Positions 16,364 to 25,013 of a stretch of DNA of 64,000 nt are shown one piece after another. Made by a program: the position numbers and the translations under genes. Below the pieces are notes generated by a model, which saw only the letters and a list, made by a program, of their open reading frames with translations, made no database searches and was not told the DNA's origin. The stretch is from NCBI RefSeq assembly GCF_012912005.1, contig NZ_JABBEA010000006.1, positions 62,001-126,000 of the forward strand, in the 5' to 3' direction. Source of the DNA: Paenibacillus sp. SZ31. GTDB lineage: Bacteria > Bacillota > Bacilli > Paenibacillales > Paenibacillaceae. Each line of letters starts with the position of its first letter. The first letter of the stretch is position 1.

Positions 16364-18193
16364 ATGTCCAAATACTACAGTATACGCACCAAATTGATTG
16401 CCTTTATGCTCATTGCTACCACACTTCCGCTACTCGCATCGATCAGCATGACATTTATTCAGACCAAGACGGCCCTGCGGGAACAGGCTGTTGAAGAGAA
16501 CAAACGCCTGATCTACCAAGCTTCCACGAATCTCAATAACTATGTGGATAACGTGGCTAGGGCGTCGCTTGCTGTGTATAACGACCCGAACTTTCTGCGT
16601 AACTTGGCAAAAATTCCTGGTGATTATCGTGCGGTGGCCGAGGTTTACACCACTTTGCAGACGATACGTGCCGCTGTGCCGGATGTATTCCAGCTGTATT
16701 TGCACTCTTTTGCCGCTGATCAATCCACTTTAATTACGAACCCCTTCCCGAAGCGGGAGGAACGTAAACAGGCCTATTCCGACTCACTTCATGGAAAAAT
16801 GGGCGGTGGCAGCTCGGATATCTGGGTGGAATCGGCTCATATGAGTCATACTTACGGATTCAAGGCTGCCTCTCCCGATGATCCTGCCAGAACGGTCATT
16901 ACCTTGCATCGAGTGATCAAGGATATTCCGTCCACCGAGCGTCTGGGTGTGCTCGCTATTGATCTGAATATGAATACCATTGCAGCGATAACCGGCAGGT
17001 TGTATGATCCGGCTAAGGAACAGATCTATGTGGTGGATGGACAGAATCAGATCATTTACCAGGGACGTTCTGAGGTCAATCATACGGATTCATTACGAGA
17101 TGAAACGGCTAGCGAACTGAATATTGCACGATCTAGCGCTGGTACAGCCCAGAATGTCGCAGGACATTTTGAACAGGATCGTTCCATGTATGTATACCAG
17201 CAGCTTGGCAGCACGTACGCCGATTGGACCATCGTCAAACAGATCCCGAATGAGACGTTATATGCCAGAGCGACCACACTCACGTGGAATAACGCGCTGA
17301 TTGCCATTGCGGCGCTTGTATTGGTCATTGTCGCAACCCTGTTCATCTCCATCCGAATCACCGGTCCGCTCAAGCAACTCATGCGGTATATGAACCAGAT
17401 TCAAGCCGGGCGTCTGCATGTGGATATCCGTCTATCCAGCCGAGATGAATTCGGGGTGCTCGCTCGTCATTTCCGAGATATGATGGATACGGTCAATAAC
17501 CTGATTCTACGGGAATATCGATTGGAAATTGCCAATAAGACCAATCAGCTCAAAGCATTGCAAGCGCAGATTCATCCGCATTTTCTGTATAACACACTGC
17601 AATCGATCGGTACACTTGCCCTTCAACAGCAAGGACAGCGGGCGTATACCTTACTCTCTTCCCTGTCCAAAATGCTGCGCTACAGCATGCGGGATCAGAC
17701 CTGCGTGACTTTACGCGAAGAGGCGGAGCATGCCCGATTATATCTGGAACTGCAACAGGAACGGTTCGGTGACCGCCTTGAGGTGGATTTGGATTTTGCC
17801 GAAGATACCCTGTCTGTCGAAATGCCCAGAATGACGTTACAACCTTTGATTGAGAACTATTTCAAACATGGGGCAGATATTCAGCCCGGCAAAGGACATA
17901 TATCCCTATCCAGCCGCCGAATCGACGATCATTGGATTGAAATCGAACTGAATAATAACGGACCCTCCATACCTGAAGATAAATTACTGGAGATCCGGGG
18001 ATGGCTGCACCAAAATCACACAGCAAACGGGTTAGTCACGCAGGAATCCGACGAGTCCGAGTCCATCGGTCTACGAAATGTGATACGCAGACTTCAATTG
18101 AACTCACATCCCGGTCACTCAGCCAGACTTGAGATCAGCAATCGGGAACCAAATGGTGTGAAGATCAAGGTTAAACTATACGCGGGAGAGTGA
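16364..18193 (+). CDS. YesM-type sensor histidine kinase
   Basis: A 609-residue membrane kinase. TM1 is near 11-33 and an extracellular sensor of about 270 residues follows. TM2 is near 305-330, then a HAMP domain, the His_kinase domain with the phospho-acceptor in QIHPHFLYNTLQSIG, and a HATPase domain with the N-box PLIENYFKHG. Kinases of this branch pair with AraC-type response regulators and sense carbohydrates, often through the neighbouring binding protein. The ribosome site AAGGGG is seven bases before the ATG. It overlaps the regulator gene by four bases. Confidence 0.93.
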   Translation: MSKYYSIRTKLIAFMLIATTLPLLASISMTFIQTKTALREQAVEENKRLIYQASTNLNNYVDNVARASLAVYNDPNFLRNLAKIPGDYRAVAEVYTTLQTIRAAVPDVFQLYLHSFAADQSTLITNPFPKREERKQAYSDSLHGKMGGGSSDIWVESAHMSHTYGFKAASPDDPARTVITLHRVIKDIPSTERLGVLAIDLNMNTIAAITGRLYDPAKEQIYVVDGQNQIIYQGRSEVNHTDSLRDETASELNIARSSAGTAQNVAGHFEQDRSMYVYQQLGSTYADWTIVKQIPNETLYARATTLTWNNALIAIAALVLVIVATLFISIRITGPLKQLMRYMNQIQAGRLHVDIRLSSRDEFGVLARHFRDMMDTVNNLILREYRLEIANKTNQLKALQAQIHPHFLYNTLQSIGTLALQQQGQRAYTLLSSLSKMLRYSMRDQTCVTLREEAEHARLYLELQQERFGDRLEVDLDFAEDTLSVEMPRMTLQPLIENYFKHGADIQPGKGHISLSSRRIDDHWIEIELNNNGPSIPEDKLLEIRGWLHQNHTANGLVTQESDESESIGLRNVIRRLQLNSHPGHSARLEISNREPNGVKIKVKLYAGE

Positions 18194-19821
18194 ACAACAT
18201 GAAGGCACTGCTTGTAGATGATGAAAAACATGTCCGCGATGCCATAAGGTTGCTTGGTCATTGGGAAGACTTTGGCATTAATACGTTACTTGAAGCGGCA
18301 GACGGGGATGAAGCCATAGCTTACATCACAGCACATCAGCCTCAAATCATTCTCAGTGACATGCGTATGCCGGGTAAGGACGGTATGGCATTACTTGAAT
18401 GGATATCCGCTCATGCCCCACACAGCAAGGTGCTGGTTATTAGTGGATATGATGATTTTGAACTCGTGAGGCATGCAATCAGGCATGGTGGTATGGACTA
18501 CCTCCTGAAACCCGTGGAAGCAGACGAGCTGAATGCCTCTCTATTGAAGGCCGTTACAGCCTGGGAAGAAGAGGACGCCATTCGGATACAATCCACCCGA
18601 CAATCCATTGTCGTTAATCGAATGCGCCCCCATTATCAGGATCGTCTTCTTACCGAACTTGCAGTCGGAAGAGGCAGCAGTCCATCACACATGCAGCGAT
18701 TGCAGGATGAGTTGAATCTCCCCTGTCTAATCCCTGTCTGTCATGTCGCTGTCACCAGCCTGTCCCATCTGGATGCAGATTGTCTGGCAAAATACCGCAG
18801 TCAACCAGATCTGCTTGTGTTCTCGGTACTCAATATCTGTGCCGAGATGTTATCCACACCAGAGGAAGGCGTAATGTTTCGCCAGTTGGATCAACCGGAC
18901 GAGATTGTCTTGCTGCATTGGGGTCCATCTACTTCATTGGATCATATTCTGGACAAGGTCAATCATGGATTGGAGCAAACGATTCAGCGTCAACTTCATT
19001 TTGGCATCTTCACCTGTGAGTCTTACCCCGGCGGAATAGCAGCAGCCTATCTGGAAGCAAGTTCAAGGTTGTGGCGACGCAATGCTTTGCAGACCAAGCA
19101 GCGAATCCATGCTGCAGTGGAATCATCAAACGGGAATAAAATCAGGCGTTTAACCGCCCATGAAGAACCGCTGCGTATGGCAGCCATGAGTTGCCGGGCT
19201 TCCAGTGTATCTGCTGCGGTCGCCGAGTGGCTTGACCCGATTACTGACCTTGAGGTTGTCAGTGCCGAGCAGATCCAGCAATGGATCGATGAGCTGGAAT
19301 GGATGCTGAGCCGCTGGCTTGATGATACGGCAGGTTTACCATCCAAAGAGGAGGAAGTAACGGAGGAGCAGTCTATTCCCTTTGCCGAGTTACCTTTGGA
19401 CGCTGAAGGACTGTTATCTTTCCCCCTGCTTCGTTCATTGTTGGAACAACGGCTGCTTGCAGCCGGAAAGGCGCTCACTGCCCATCACCCCGCCAATCCT
19501 GATCCCATGAGTGAGATTGCACGTTATATGGACGCCCACTATCAGGAAGACCTGTCCTTGCAGCAGATGGCTGCACGTTTCTACCTGAGCCGGGAGTATA
19601 TTTCACGTAAATTCAAACAACAATTTGGTCTGAATTGGTCAGAATATCTGGGTAAACTGCGAATCAACAACGCCAAGCTGCTACTGCAAAATCCTTCCCT
19701 GCGAGTCGCCAAAATTTCGGAGATGGTTGGATTCCAGGATGAAAAGTATTTCAGCAAAGTGTTCAAAAAAATGGAGGGCATCACGCCAGTGGAATATCGT
19801 AAAACTGTATTTCAGGCTTGA
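18190..19821 (+). CDS. AraC-family response regulator
   Basis: About 540 residues. The N-terminal receiver has VDDEKHVRDAI and the phospho-acceptor Asp in IILSDMRMPGKDG. A long middle region has no clear domain. The C-terminal AraC double helix-turn-helix has LSLQQMAARFYLSREYISRKF and ISEMVGFQDEKYFSKVFKK, typical of YesN-like regulators (quoted in parts). The GTG at 18190 overlaps the kinase stop; the ATG at 18199, eight bases after GGGAGAG, is at least as likely. It should activate the divergent sugar transporter genes. Confidence 0.92.
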   Translation: MNNMKALLVDDEKHVRDAIRLLGHWEDFGINTLLEAADGDEAIAYITAHQPQIILSDMRMPGKDGMALLEWISAHAPHSKVLVISGYDDFELVRHAIRHGGMDYLLKPVEADELNASLLKAVTAWEEEDAIRIQSTRQSIVVNRMRPHYQDRLLTELAVGRGSSPSHMQRLQDELNLPCLIPVCHVAVTSLSHLDADCLAKYRSQPDLLVFSVLNICAEMLSTPEEGVMFRQLDQPDEIVLLHWGPSTSLDHILDKVNHGLEQTIQRQLHFGIFTCESYPGGIAAAYLEASSRLWRRNALQTKQRIHAAVESSNGNKIRRLTAHEEPLRMAAMSCRASSVSAAVAEWLDPITDLEVVSAEQIQQWIDELEWMLSRWLDDTAGLPSKEEEVTEEQSIPFAELPLDAEGLLSFPLLRSLLEQRLLAAGKALTAHHPANPDPMSEIARYMDAHYQEDLSLQQMAARFYLSREYISRKFKQQFGLNWSEYLGKLRINNAKLLLQNPSLRVAKISEMVGFQDEKYFSKVFKKMEGITPVEYRKTVFQA

Positions 19822-19844
19822 ATGTAATACCTTGAACTAAACTA

Positions 19845-19870
19845 AAAGGACTCCTCACGGGAGTCCTTAT
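19845..19870 (+). terminator. Terminator of the two-component operon
   Basis: AAGGACTCC pairs with GGGAGTCCTT around a short loop, followed by ATTTCT, 25 bases past the stop. Confidence 0.8.
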
Positions 19871-19902
19871 TTCTACTTACTAAACCTGAATAGCAGCATC
19901 GC

Positions 19903-20100
19903 TCAAGATGATTTTTTAGCTCTTTCTTTTCTAAGATAAGATACAATCCGAAAGATTATTCCAAGTAAGAATATAGCCATAATTACGTAAGGGAAGTTGC
20001 TCTCCGTCTTCTGAGCTTGTATAGGGAAAATAATGAGGATGAACAGTAATAAAGCAATATCCAAGTAGAACATCACTTTCCTATAAATAGCGATATCCAC
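19903..20100 (-). CDS. Small membrane protein of unknown function
   Basis: A 65-residue protein with two strongly hydrophobic helices (about 10-28 and 38-55) and a basic tail RKERAKKSS. I do not recognise a family. The GTG at 20100 is almost touching AAGGGGG; an internal ATG nine residues in, preceded by AGGAAAG, is an alternative. The composition supports real coding. Confidence 0.6.
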   Translation of the reverse strand: MDIAIYRKVMFYLDIALLLFILIIFPIQAQKTESNFPYVIMAIFLLGIIFRIVSYLRKERAKKSS

Positions 20101-20174
20101 ACCCCCTTTGATTTACCAAAAATGGTTTTATTAATTATATTAGATCATAACATAGACACGTCCTAGTCCGCTCA

Positions 20175-21137
20175 TCAATCGCGCAAAATCACCGCAGGTA
20201 CAAGTCGAATGTAAATTAGCTCCCCTGCAAGCTCCACCATCGTCTGAGTAACGATAACAGCCGCAGCTATGGTTGCCCATTCTGGCGGGAGTGCCAGCGC
20301 CAACGGCAGAACAACCAGCGAATTCCGTGTGGCTGAACTGAAGATCAACGCCCGCCCCGCACCTGTATTCAATCGAAACTGCCTGGCAATGATCCGAGAT
20401 ATCCAAGGCATAATAATCATAAAAGCAACATAGATCGGGATCACGTTCACGATGATCGCTATATCATTGTAGACTTTCCCAATCTGGGAGGCGACAACCA
20501 CGAGCAGTGCGAGTGCCATCATCGGAACCGGGAGCCATGCCGTTGCGTTCATGACACGCTCCCCGCTCGCTTTACCTTTTGAGAAGACTTGTGTAACGAC
20601 AGCGAGCAGCAGTGGAATAACGATCAGGAACAGAAAAGCCTCCACGAACGGCCCAACCTGCATGACCTGCGCTACCTCAGCACCCATCAATAGCCATAAA
20701 TAAACCGGCAACAGAATCATTTGTATAACAAACAGAAGAGGTGTAGCGGCGAGCATCAGTTTCTCATTGCCCCTGCCGAGCTGCGTGAACACAATGACGT
20801 AATCAATACAGGGCGTTAGCAGTACCAGATAGACTCCGATCAGAACGCCAGGTGATTGTGGAAAGACCAGTGTAAGCAACCATACGACTACAGGTACAAC
20901 GACAAAATTAGCTACCAGTAACGCGCCCATAAATCGCAGGTTGGACCAGGATTCTTTTAACTGTAAAAAGGGAATCTGTACGAACATGCTATATAACAAA
21001 ATGGCAAGTACCAGAGACACGGTGTAGTGCAAAATATTCCCCCATGCCGAACTACTTAGTCCTATCGCTGCTCCTACGAATAGTGCAACTACATAGAACC
21101 AAGTCTGCTGTTTCTCCATCGTCTCTCTTGAAAGCAT
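20175..21137 (-). CDS. ACR3/BASS-family arsenite-efflux-like transporter
   Basis: A 320-residue protein with about ten membrane segments, matching the bile acid:sodium symporter superfamily branch annotated as arsenic resistance protein. The characteristic TM4 motif LLTPCIDYVIVFTQLGRG carries the Cys conserved in arsenite carriers, and MVELAGE near the end supplies an acidic residue. The start has GGAGGAGG upstream. No arsR or arsC gene is adjacent, so the assignment to arsenite rests on the family alone. It is divergent from the TspO-like gene. Confidence 0.78.
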   Translation of the reverse strand: MLSRETMEKQQTWFYVVALFVGAAIGLSSSAWGNILHYTVSLVLAILLYSMFVQIPFLQLKESWSNLRFMGALLVANFVVVPVVVWLLTLVFPQSPGVLIGVYLVLLTPCIDYVIVFTQLGRGNEKLMLAATPLLFVIQMILLPVYLWLLMGAEVAQVMQVGPFVEAFLFLIVIPLLLAVVTQVFSKGKASGERVMNATAWLPVPMMALALLVVVASQIGKVYNDIAIIVNVIPIYVAFMIIMPWISRIIARQFRLNTGAGRALIFSSATRNSLVVLPLALALPPEWATIAAAVIVTQTMVELAGELIYIRLVPAVILRD

Positions 21138-21369
21138 TCTTATCCTCCTCCGTTGGACATTTGGGGCATAATATCATGTGGACATATTCCCACTTCGTTT
21201 CGCGTACATTGGGACAGAGTACCATTCCAACGTAGCCGCAGCACACAAGAGTTTGAAAGATCATCTTGTGAATTTTTTGCGGCTGTTATTAGAATGTGCA
21301 AGAACTGGGTATATTCATTGTAGACTGACCCGTGGTTCATTCATTTCGTTAAACCAAGGAGGAAACTCA

Positions 21370-22128
21370 ATGTCACGTAACAATCCGTACAAGTGGTTAA
21401 ACGCCATTGGTTTTATCGCTGTAATTGTCGTGAACTACCTTTCCAACGCTCTGCCAATCGGAGGCAAGACCAACAAAGAAGTATCGGATATGTACCCTGT
21501 GCTGCTCACACCTTCAGGCTATGCCTTCTCTATATGGGGTCTGATCTACCTGCTGTTAGCAGGGTTCGTGATCTATCAGTTCGTACCCGCTTCCTGGAAA
21601 AGGGATTCGATTACCCGCCTCGGATATTGGTTTCTGGCAAGCTGTGCCTTCAATGTAGCGTGGATTTTTGCTTTTCAAAATCTGCAGACCGGACTCGCTT
21701 TACTAATCATTGTACTGCTTCTGTTGTGCCTGATCATGCTGTATGTAAAAACACGTACCATTACTGTTCCGACCACTGCTGAGATCTGGCTTGTGAAGCT
21801 GCCATTCAGCATCTATCTCGGATGGATTAGCGTGGCAACGATTGTCAATGCAGCGGTGCTGTTATATAAAATAGGCTGGGATGGTTTTGGTATCAGCGAA
21901 CCGACCTGGACGATCATCATGCTGATTGTCGGTATGGTGCTGGCTGTTCTCGTTAGCTTCCGTTATCGGGACAGCGTGTACCCACTTGTATTCACATGGG
22001 CGTATATCGCCATTGCACTCAAACAAAAGGATGTCACTTCCGTATATTATACGGCAATCATCATTGCGATCGTACTGGCCATCTACGCGGTATGGTTGTT
22101 CTTCGCCCGTAATCAGGATCGTGATTGA
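21370..22128 (+). CDS. TspO/MBR-related membrane protein
   Basis: About 252 residues with multiple hydrophobic helices and the pattern of tryptophan-rich sensory proteins (PSGYAFSIWGLIYLLLAGFV, NVAWIFAFQ, YLGWISVATIVN). Classical TspO has five helices in about 160 residues; this is a longer relative. TspO proteins bind porphyrins and affect stress responses, but the role here is unknown. I take the ATG at 21370, behind AAGGAGG, and not the longer frame from 21178, which has no ribosome site. Confidence 0.75.
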   Translation: MSRNNPYKWLNAIGFIAVIVVNYLSNALPIGGKTNKEVSDMYPVLLTPSGYAFSIWGLIYLLLAGFVIYQFVPASWKRDSITRLGYWFLASCAFNVAWIFAFQNLQTGLALLIIVLLLLCLIMLYVKTRTITVPTTAEIWLVKLPFSIYLGWISVATIVNAAVLLYKIGWDGFGISEPTWTIIMLIVGMVLAVLVSFRYRDSVYPLVFTWAYIAIALKQKDVTSVYYTAIIIAIVLAIYAVWLFFARNQDRD

Positions 22129-22172
22129 GTAGTTTCCATCATATATAACGCTTAAATATAACGCAAAAATGC

Positions 22173-22214
22173 AAAAAGCCGATTCTGGTCATTCGACCTG
22201 AAATCGGCTTTTTA
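22173..22214. terminator. Bidirectional terminator
   Basis: AAAAAGCCGATT pairs with AATCGGCTTTTT and the interior GGTC pairs with GACC. It sits between the converging TspO-like and RidA genes. Confidence 0.9.
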
Positions 22215-22241
22215 TGTATACCGGAGCGAATGAAGGTTGTC

Positions 22242-22616
22242 CTATTTCAGGGCAATAACTTCAATCTCCACCAGTGCATCTTTTGGCAAACGAGCAACTT
22301 CCACTGCACTGCGTGCAGGATAAGGCTGTTCGAAGAACGTGCTATACACTTCATTCACAGGAACGAAGTCGTTCATGTCCTTCAGGAACACCGTCGTTTT
22401 CACGATTTTATCCATGCTTGTGCCTGCTGCCTCAAGAATAGCCTTCACATTACTCAAGGACAGACGCGTCTGCTCCTGTACATCTGCACCGAATTCTCCC
22501 GTTTGGGGATTCAGGCCGAGTTGTCCGGAAGTGTAGATGAAATCGCCTGCATCAACGGCTTGACTGTATGGACCAATGGCGCCTGGCGCCTGATCGGTAG
22601 AGATTGGTTTTTTCAT
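22242..22616 (-). CDS. RidA/YjgF-family enamine/imine deaminase
   Basis: A 124-residue RidA-family protein, the usual size; the family hydrolyses reactive 2-aminoacrylate and related imines and acts as a trimer. Signatures are GPYSQAVDAGDFIYTSGQ, NVKAILEAAG and the active-site region PARSAVEVARLPKDALVEIE with the conserved Arg and the final Glu. I prefer the ATG at 22616, eight bases after AAGGAG, over the frame start at 22634. Confidence 0.92.
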   Translation of the reverse strand: MKKPISTDQAPGAIGPYSQAVDAGDFIYTSGQLGLNPQTGEFGADVQEQTRLSLSNVKAILEAAGTSMDKIVKTTVFLKDMNDFVPVNEVYSTFFEQPYPARSAVEVARLPKDALVEIEVIALK

Positions 22617-22763
22617 GGACGAGTTCTCCTTCATGTTCGTTATCCTGCTACCTTAAGGAGTCAGGGTTCGAACTCATTTTTGTTGCCTATTATACCACGA
22701 TCTACCTCAAGCGAGAAACGCTCCTCCCTAGCCACATGCAGCAAACAGCTCGTTCAAAGGTTC

Positions 22764-23450
22764 TTAACCCTCGTCCGCACCAAGAACATGAATGACATCA
22801 TTCGGGTAAACATGCTTTCCCTTGGCTTGCACCAGCGCAATATTCGTCATAGCTTGTGCAATGGTTGCGGCGTGAACCGCCCGGTATTTGTCCGCTCTGC
22901 CTTTCATCCAGCGATCCAGAAACTTCATGGCATGGGCAGCCATCTGCTCACCGAACCGCTTCTCGTTTCGATCTCCCAGGATTAAAGAAGGGCGGAAGAT
23001 ATGCAATGACTGAAAACCGATATTGGACAGCGCATCCTCCATTTCCCCCTTGGTCCGACTGTAAAAGACACGGGAACCTGCGCTCGCTCCCATAGAGGAG
23101 ATCACAAGCATCTGTGGTACTTCATGCTGCTTCGCAAGTGTAGCTGCACGAACCGGGTAATGGTAATCCACCTGGCGGAAATTTTCCTGACTGCCTGCTT
23201 TTTTGATCGTTGTACCCAAACAACAGTACAGGTCATCGATTCCGTCAAATAAATGGTCTTGGCTCTCCAGCTGTTCCCAATCCAACACATGCTGTTCCAG
23301 TTTGGGATGTTGCAGCTTAAGCGGACGTCTAACTAGAACGCGAACCAGGCTGTATGCCGAGTGCTCCAGCAGATTATGAACCAGTAATTCGCCTACAAGC
23401 CCGGTGGCTCCAATCACCATGGCTTTCCGTTCGAGACGATTCAAGTACAT
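22764..23450 (-). CDS. NAD(P)-binding oxidoreductase of the HTATIP2-like group
   Basis: An atypical SDR of about 228 residues. It has the glycine motif MVIGATGLVGELLV, the strand CCLGTTIKKAGS followed by VDYHYPV, and the YxxxK pair in FYSRTKGEME. This pattern matches the HTATIP2/TIP30-like and YwnB-like NAD-binding proteins. The substrate is unknown. The exact start is uncertain: the ATG at 23450 lies only one base after GGAGG, and a TTG two codons on has better spacing. Confidence 0.75.
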   Translation of the reverse strand: MYLNRLERKAMVIGATGLVGELLVHNLLEHSAYSLVRVLVRRPLKLQHPKLEQHVLDWEQLESQDHLFDGIDDLYCCLGTTIKKAGSQENFRQVDYHYPVRAATLAKQHEVPQMLVISSMGASAGSRVFYSRTKGEMEDALSNIGFQSLHIFRPSLILGDRNEKRFGEQMAAHAMKFLDRWMKGRADKYRAVHAATIAQAMTNIALVQAKGKHVYPNDVIHVLGADEG

Positions 23451-23526
23451 CCCTCCACTTCGCCATCTTTTTATGATCAACCTAATCATTTACACGATAA
23501 CGGAGAGGACAGAAATAACCTGAAGA

Positions 23527-23607
23527 AGCGAAGCGTTCGTCTTTATCCCCGGATTTTTCCTTTTCTAAAAGGAATCAAAAAAATCTGGGGATAACAGCGA
23601 TCGGAAG
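23527..23607. repeat. Mosaic hairpin element, copy 2
   Basis: Flanks AGCGAAGCGTTCGTCTTT and AACAGCGATCGGAAG match those of the element at 14359-14440 (two mismatches each). The interior stem differs (ATCCCCGGATTTTT against a complementary arm ending in GGGGAT). It lies between the MFS stop and the upstream NAD-binding gene. Confidence 0.6.
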
Positions 23608-23647
23608 GTTGTTCTGTCATCGAAGTGCTCGTGTAAATATTCAATAT

Positions 23648-24859
23648 CTATTTTAACAGCACACGACGTCCAAGGGTAAATGTAAGAATCAGCATCACGA
23701 CACCAACGCCCACCTGAAATCCGTAGGCAGAGATCCAGGCCAGTGCATCGGACCAGGTTTCCATCTTTTCATACAACCAGCCACCCATCAGCGGCCCGGC
23801 AAAAGAGGTTACTCCGGTCAGCGCCGAATACACGGCAACAAACATCGGTCTTTCACTTTTGGGTGTATCTCCGATCGTAAAGTTAAATGCCAGCTGATTG
23901 AATCCACCTACACCGATCCCAAGGAAGATATGAGATAGAAAGAGCGCGATCAATACGGGCATGAACGACATTAACCCCCACGACAGACAGGATAGTGCAA
24001 TAACAGGCAATGTCCAAAATAACAAGGTTTTGTTGCTGAATCTGGCATTCAGATTACCCCAGACATAGAAACCGACCATCATAACCAGTGTCTGGACTAC
24101 CGTGATCAGGGATACGGTCTGATAATTGATGTTCAATAGATCCAACATCACATAGGAATAAAGCGGAACAATCAAGGTCTGGATCAATAACCAGGAAGCC
24201 AGGAACAGCGTTGCTTTCAGGAAAGAACGATCCTGGAACGGCTTGATAAACATCCGCCAGAAAACCTTTTCGGTTGAACGTTCAAAGGGTACGTCTGGAT
24301 AGAAGAAATAGATGACTGTATTGGCAATGGCACAGATCCAAACTGGAATAAACAGAATCAAAAAGCCCATTTCTCCGGGGTAACGGTCCAAAACAATACC
24401 GCCTGCGAATAAGCATACGCTTCCAAGTGCATTCAGAATCGTATTTCGAATTCCGAAATAACGCCCTCTCACCTTGGCAGGTACGATATCGCCAATCAGT
24501 GAAGTCCAGATCATGCCGCCGATGGTATTCGATATAAAAGCAACCGTATATACGCCAATATATACGCTTACCCACCACTCTTTGGCAAATATAAACGGGA
24601 TCAGTCCCGTCGCACTCCATAAGATACGATGTGTGCCCACAAACAGCAGCAGCATGCGTTTTCGGCTGCGAATACGCTGCATCCAGTAAGCTGCTCCGAT
24701 CTGGGCAATATTCACGAACGTGGTAATCGCGAGCACAAAGCCGATATGTTTCGACCCGGCCCCAAGATACAGCAGAAACCCGGTTAAAAACGGGCCTCCC
24801 AGCAATGTCTGTAAAATAATTGCCGGTACACCCTCCCATGTTGCAATCGATAAATTCAT
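23648..24859 (-). CDS. MFS transporter
   Basis: A 403-residue (or longer) MFS protein with about 12 membrane helices and the loop motif GDIVPAKVRGRYFGIRN between the helices, where MFS proteins carry their conserved Gly/Asp/Arg signature. The substrate is unknown. The start is uncertain. The ATG at 24859 has no clear ribosome site. About 75 bases upstream in the same frame AAGGAG (24946-24941) precedes ATC and ATA codons and 25 basic, proline-rich residues typical of an MFS N-terminus, so a rare non-ATG start is possible. Confidence 0.82.
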   Translation of the reverse strand: MNLSIATWEGVPAIILQTLLGGPFLTGFLLYLGAGSKHIGFVLAITTFVNIAQIGAAYWMQRIRSRKRMLLLFVGTHRILWSATGLIPFIFAKEWWVSVYIGVYTVAFISNTIGGMIWTSLIGDIVPAKVRGRYFGIRNTILNALGSVCLFAGGIVLDRYPGEMGFLILFIPVWICAIANTVIYFFYPDVPFERSTEKVFWRMFIKPFQDRSFLKATLFLASWLLIQTLIVPLYSYVMLDLLNINYQTVSLITVVQTLVMMVGFYVWGNLNARFSNKTLLFWTLPVIALSCLSWGLMSFMPVLIALFLSHIFLGIGVGGFNQLAFNFTIGDTPKSERPMFVAVYSALTGVTSFAGPLMGGWLYEKMETWSDALAWISAYGFQVGVGVVMLILTFTLGRRVLLK

Positions 24860-25013
24860 GCGTTGTGTCGAACCCTTGCGCCGTGGCTTGCTTGCTAACG
24901 GGGGAGGGTTAACGTTGACCGTCTTCTGTATGGGGATACACTCCTTAGACCGGGTCTCGAAAGCCGGTCGATGCTAGTTGTCACCCCAAATTCTACTCAC
25001 GGCGCGAAGGTTG

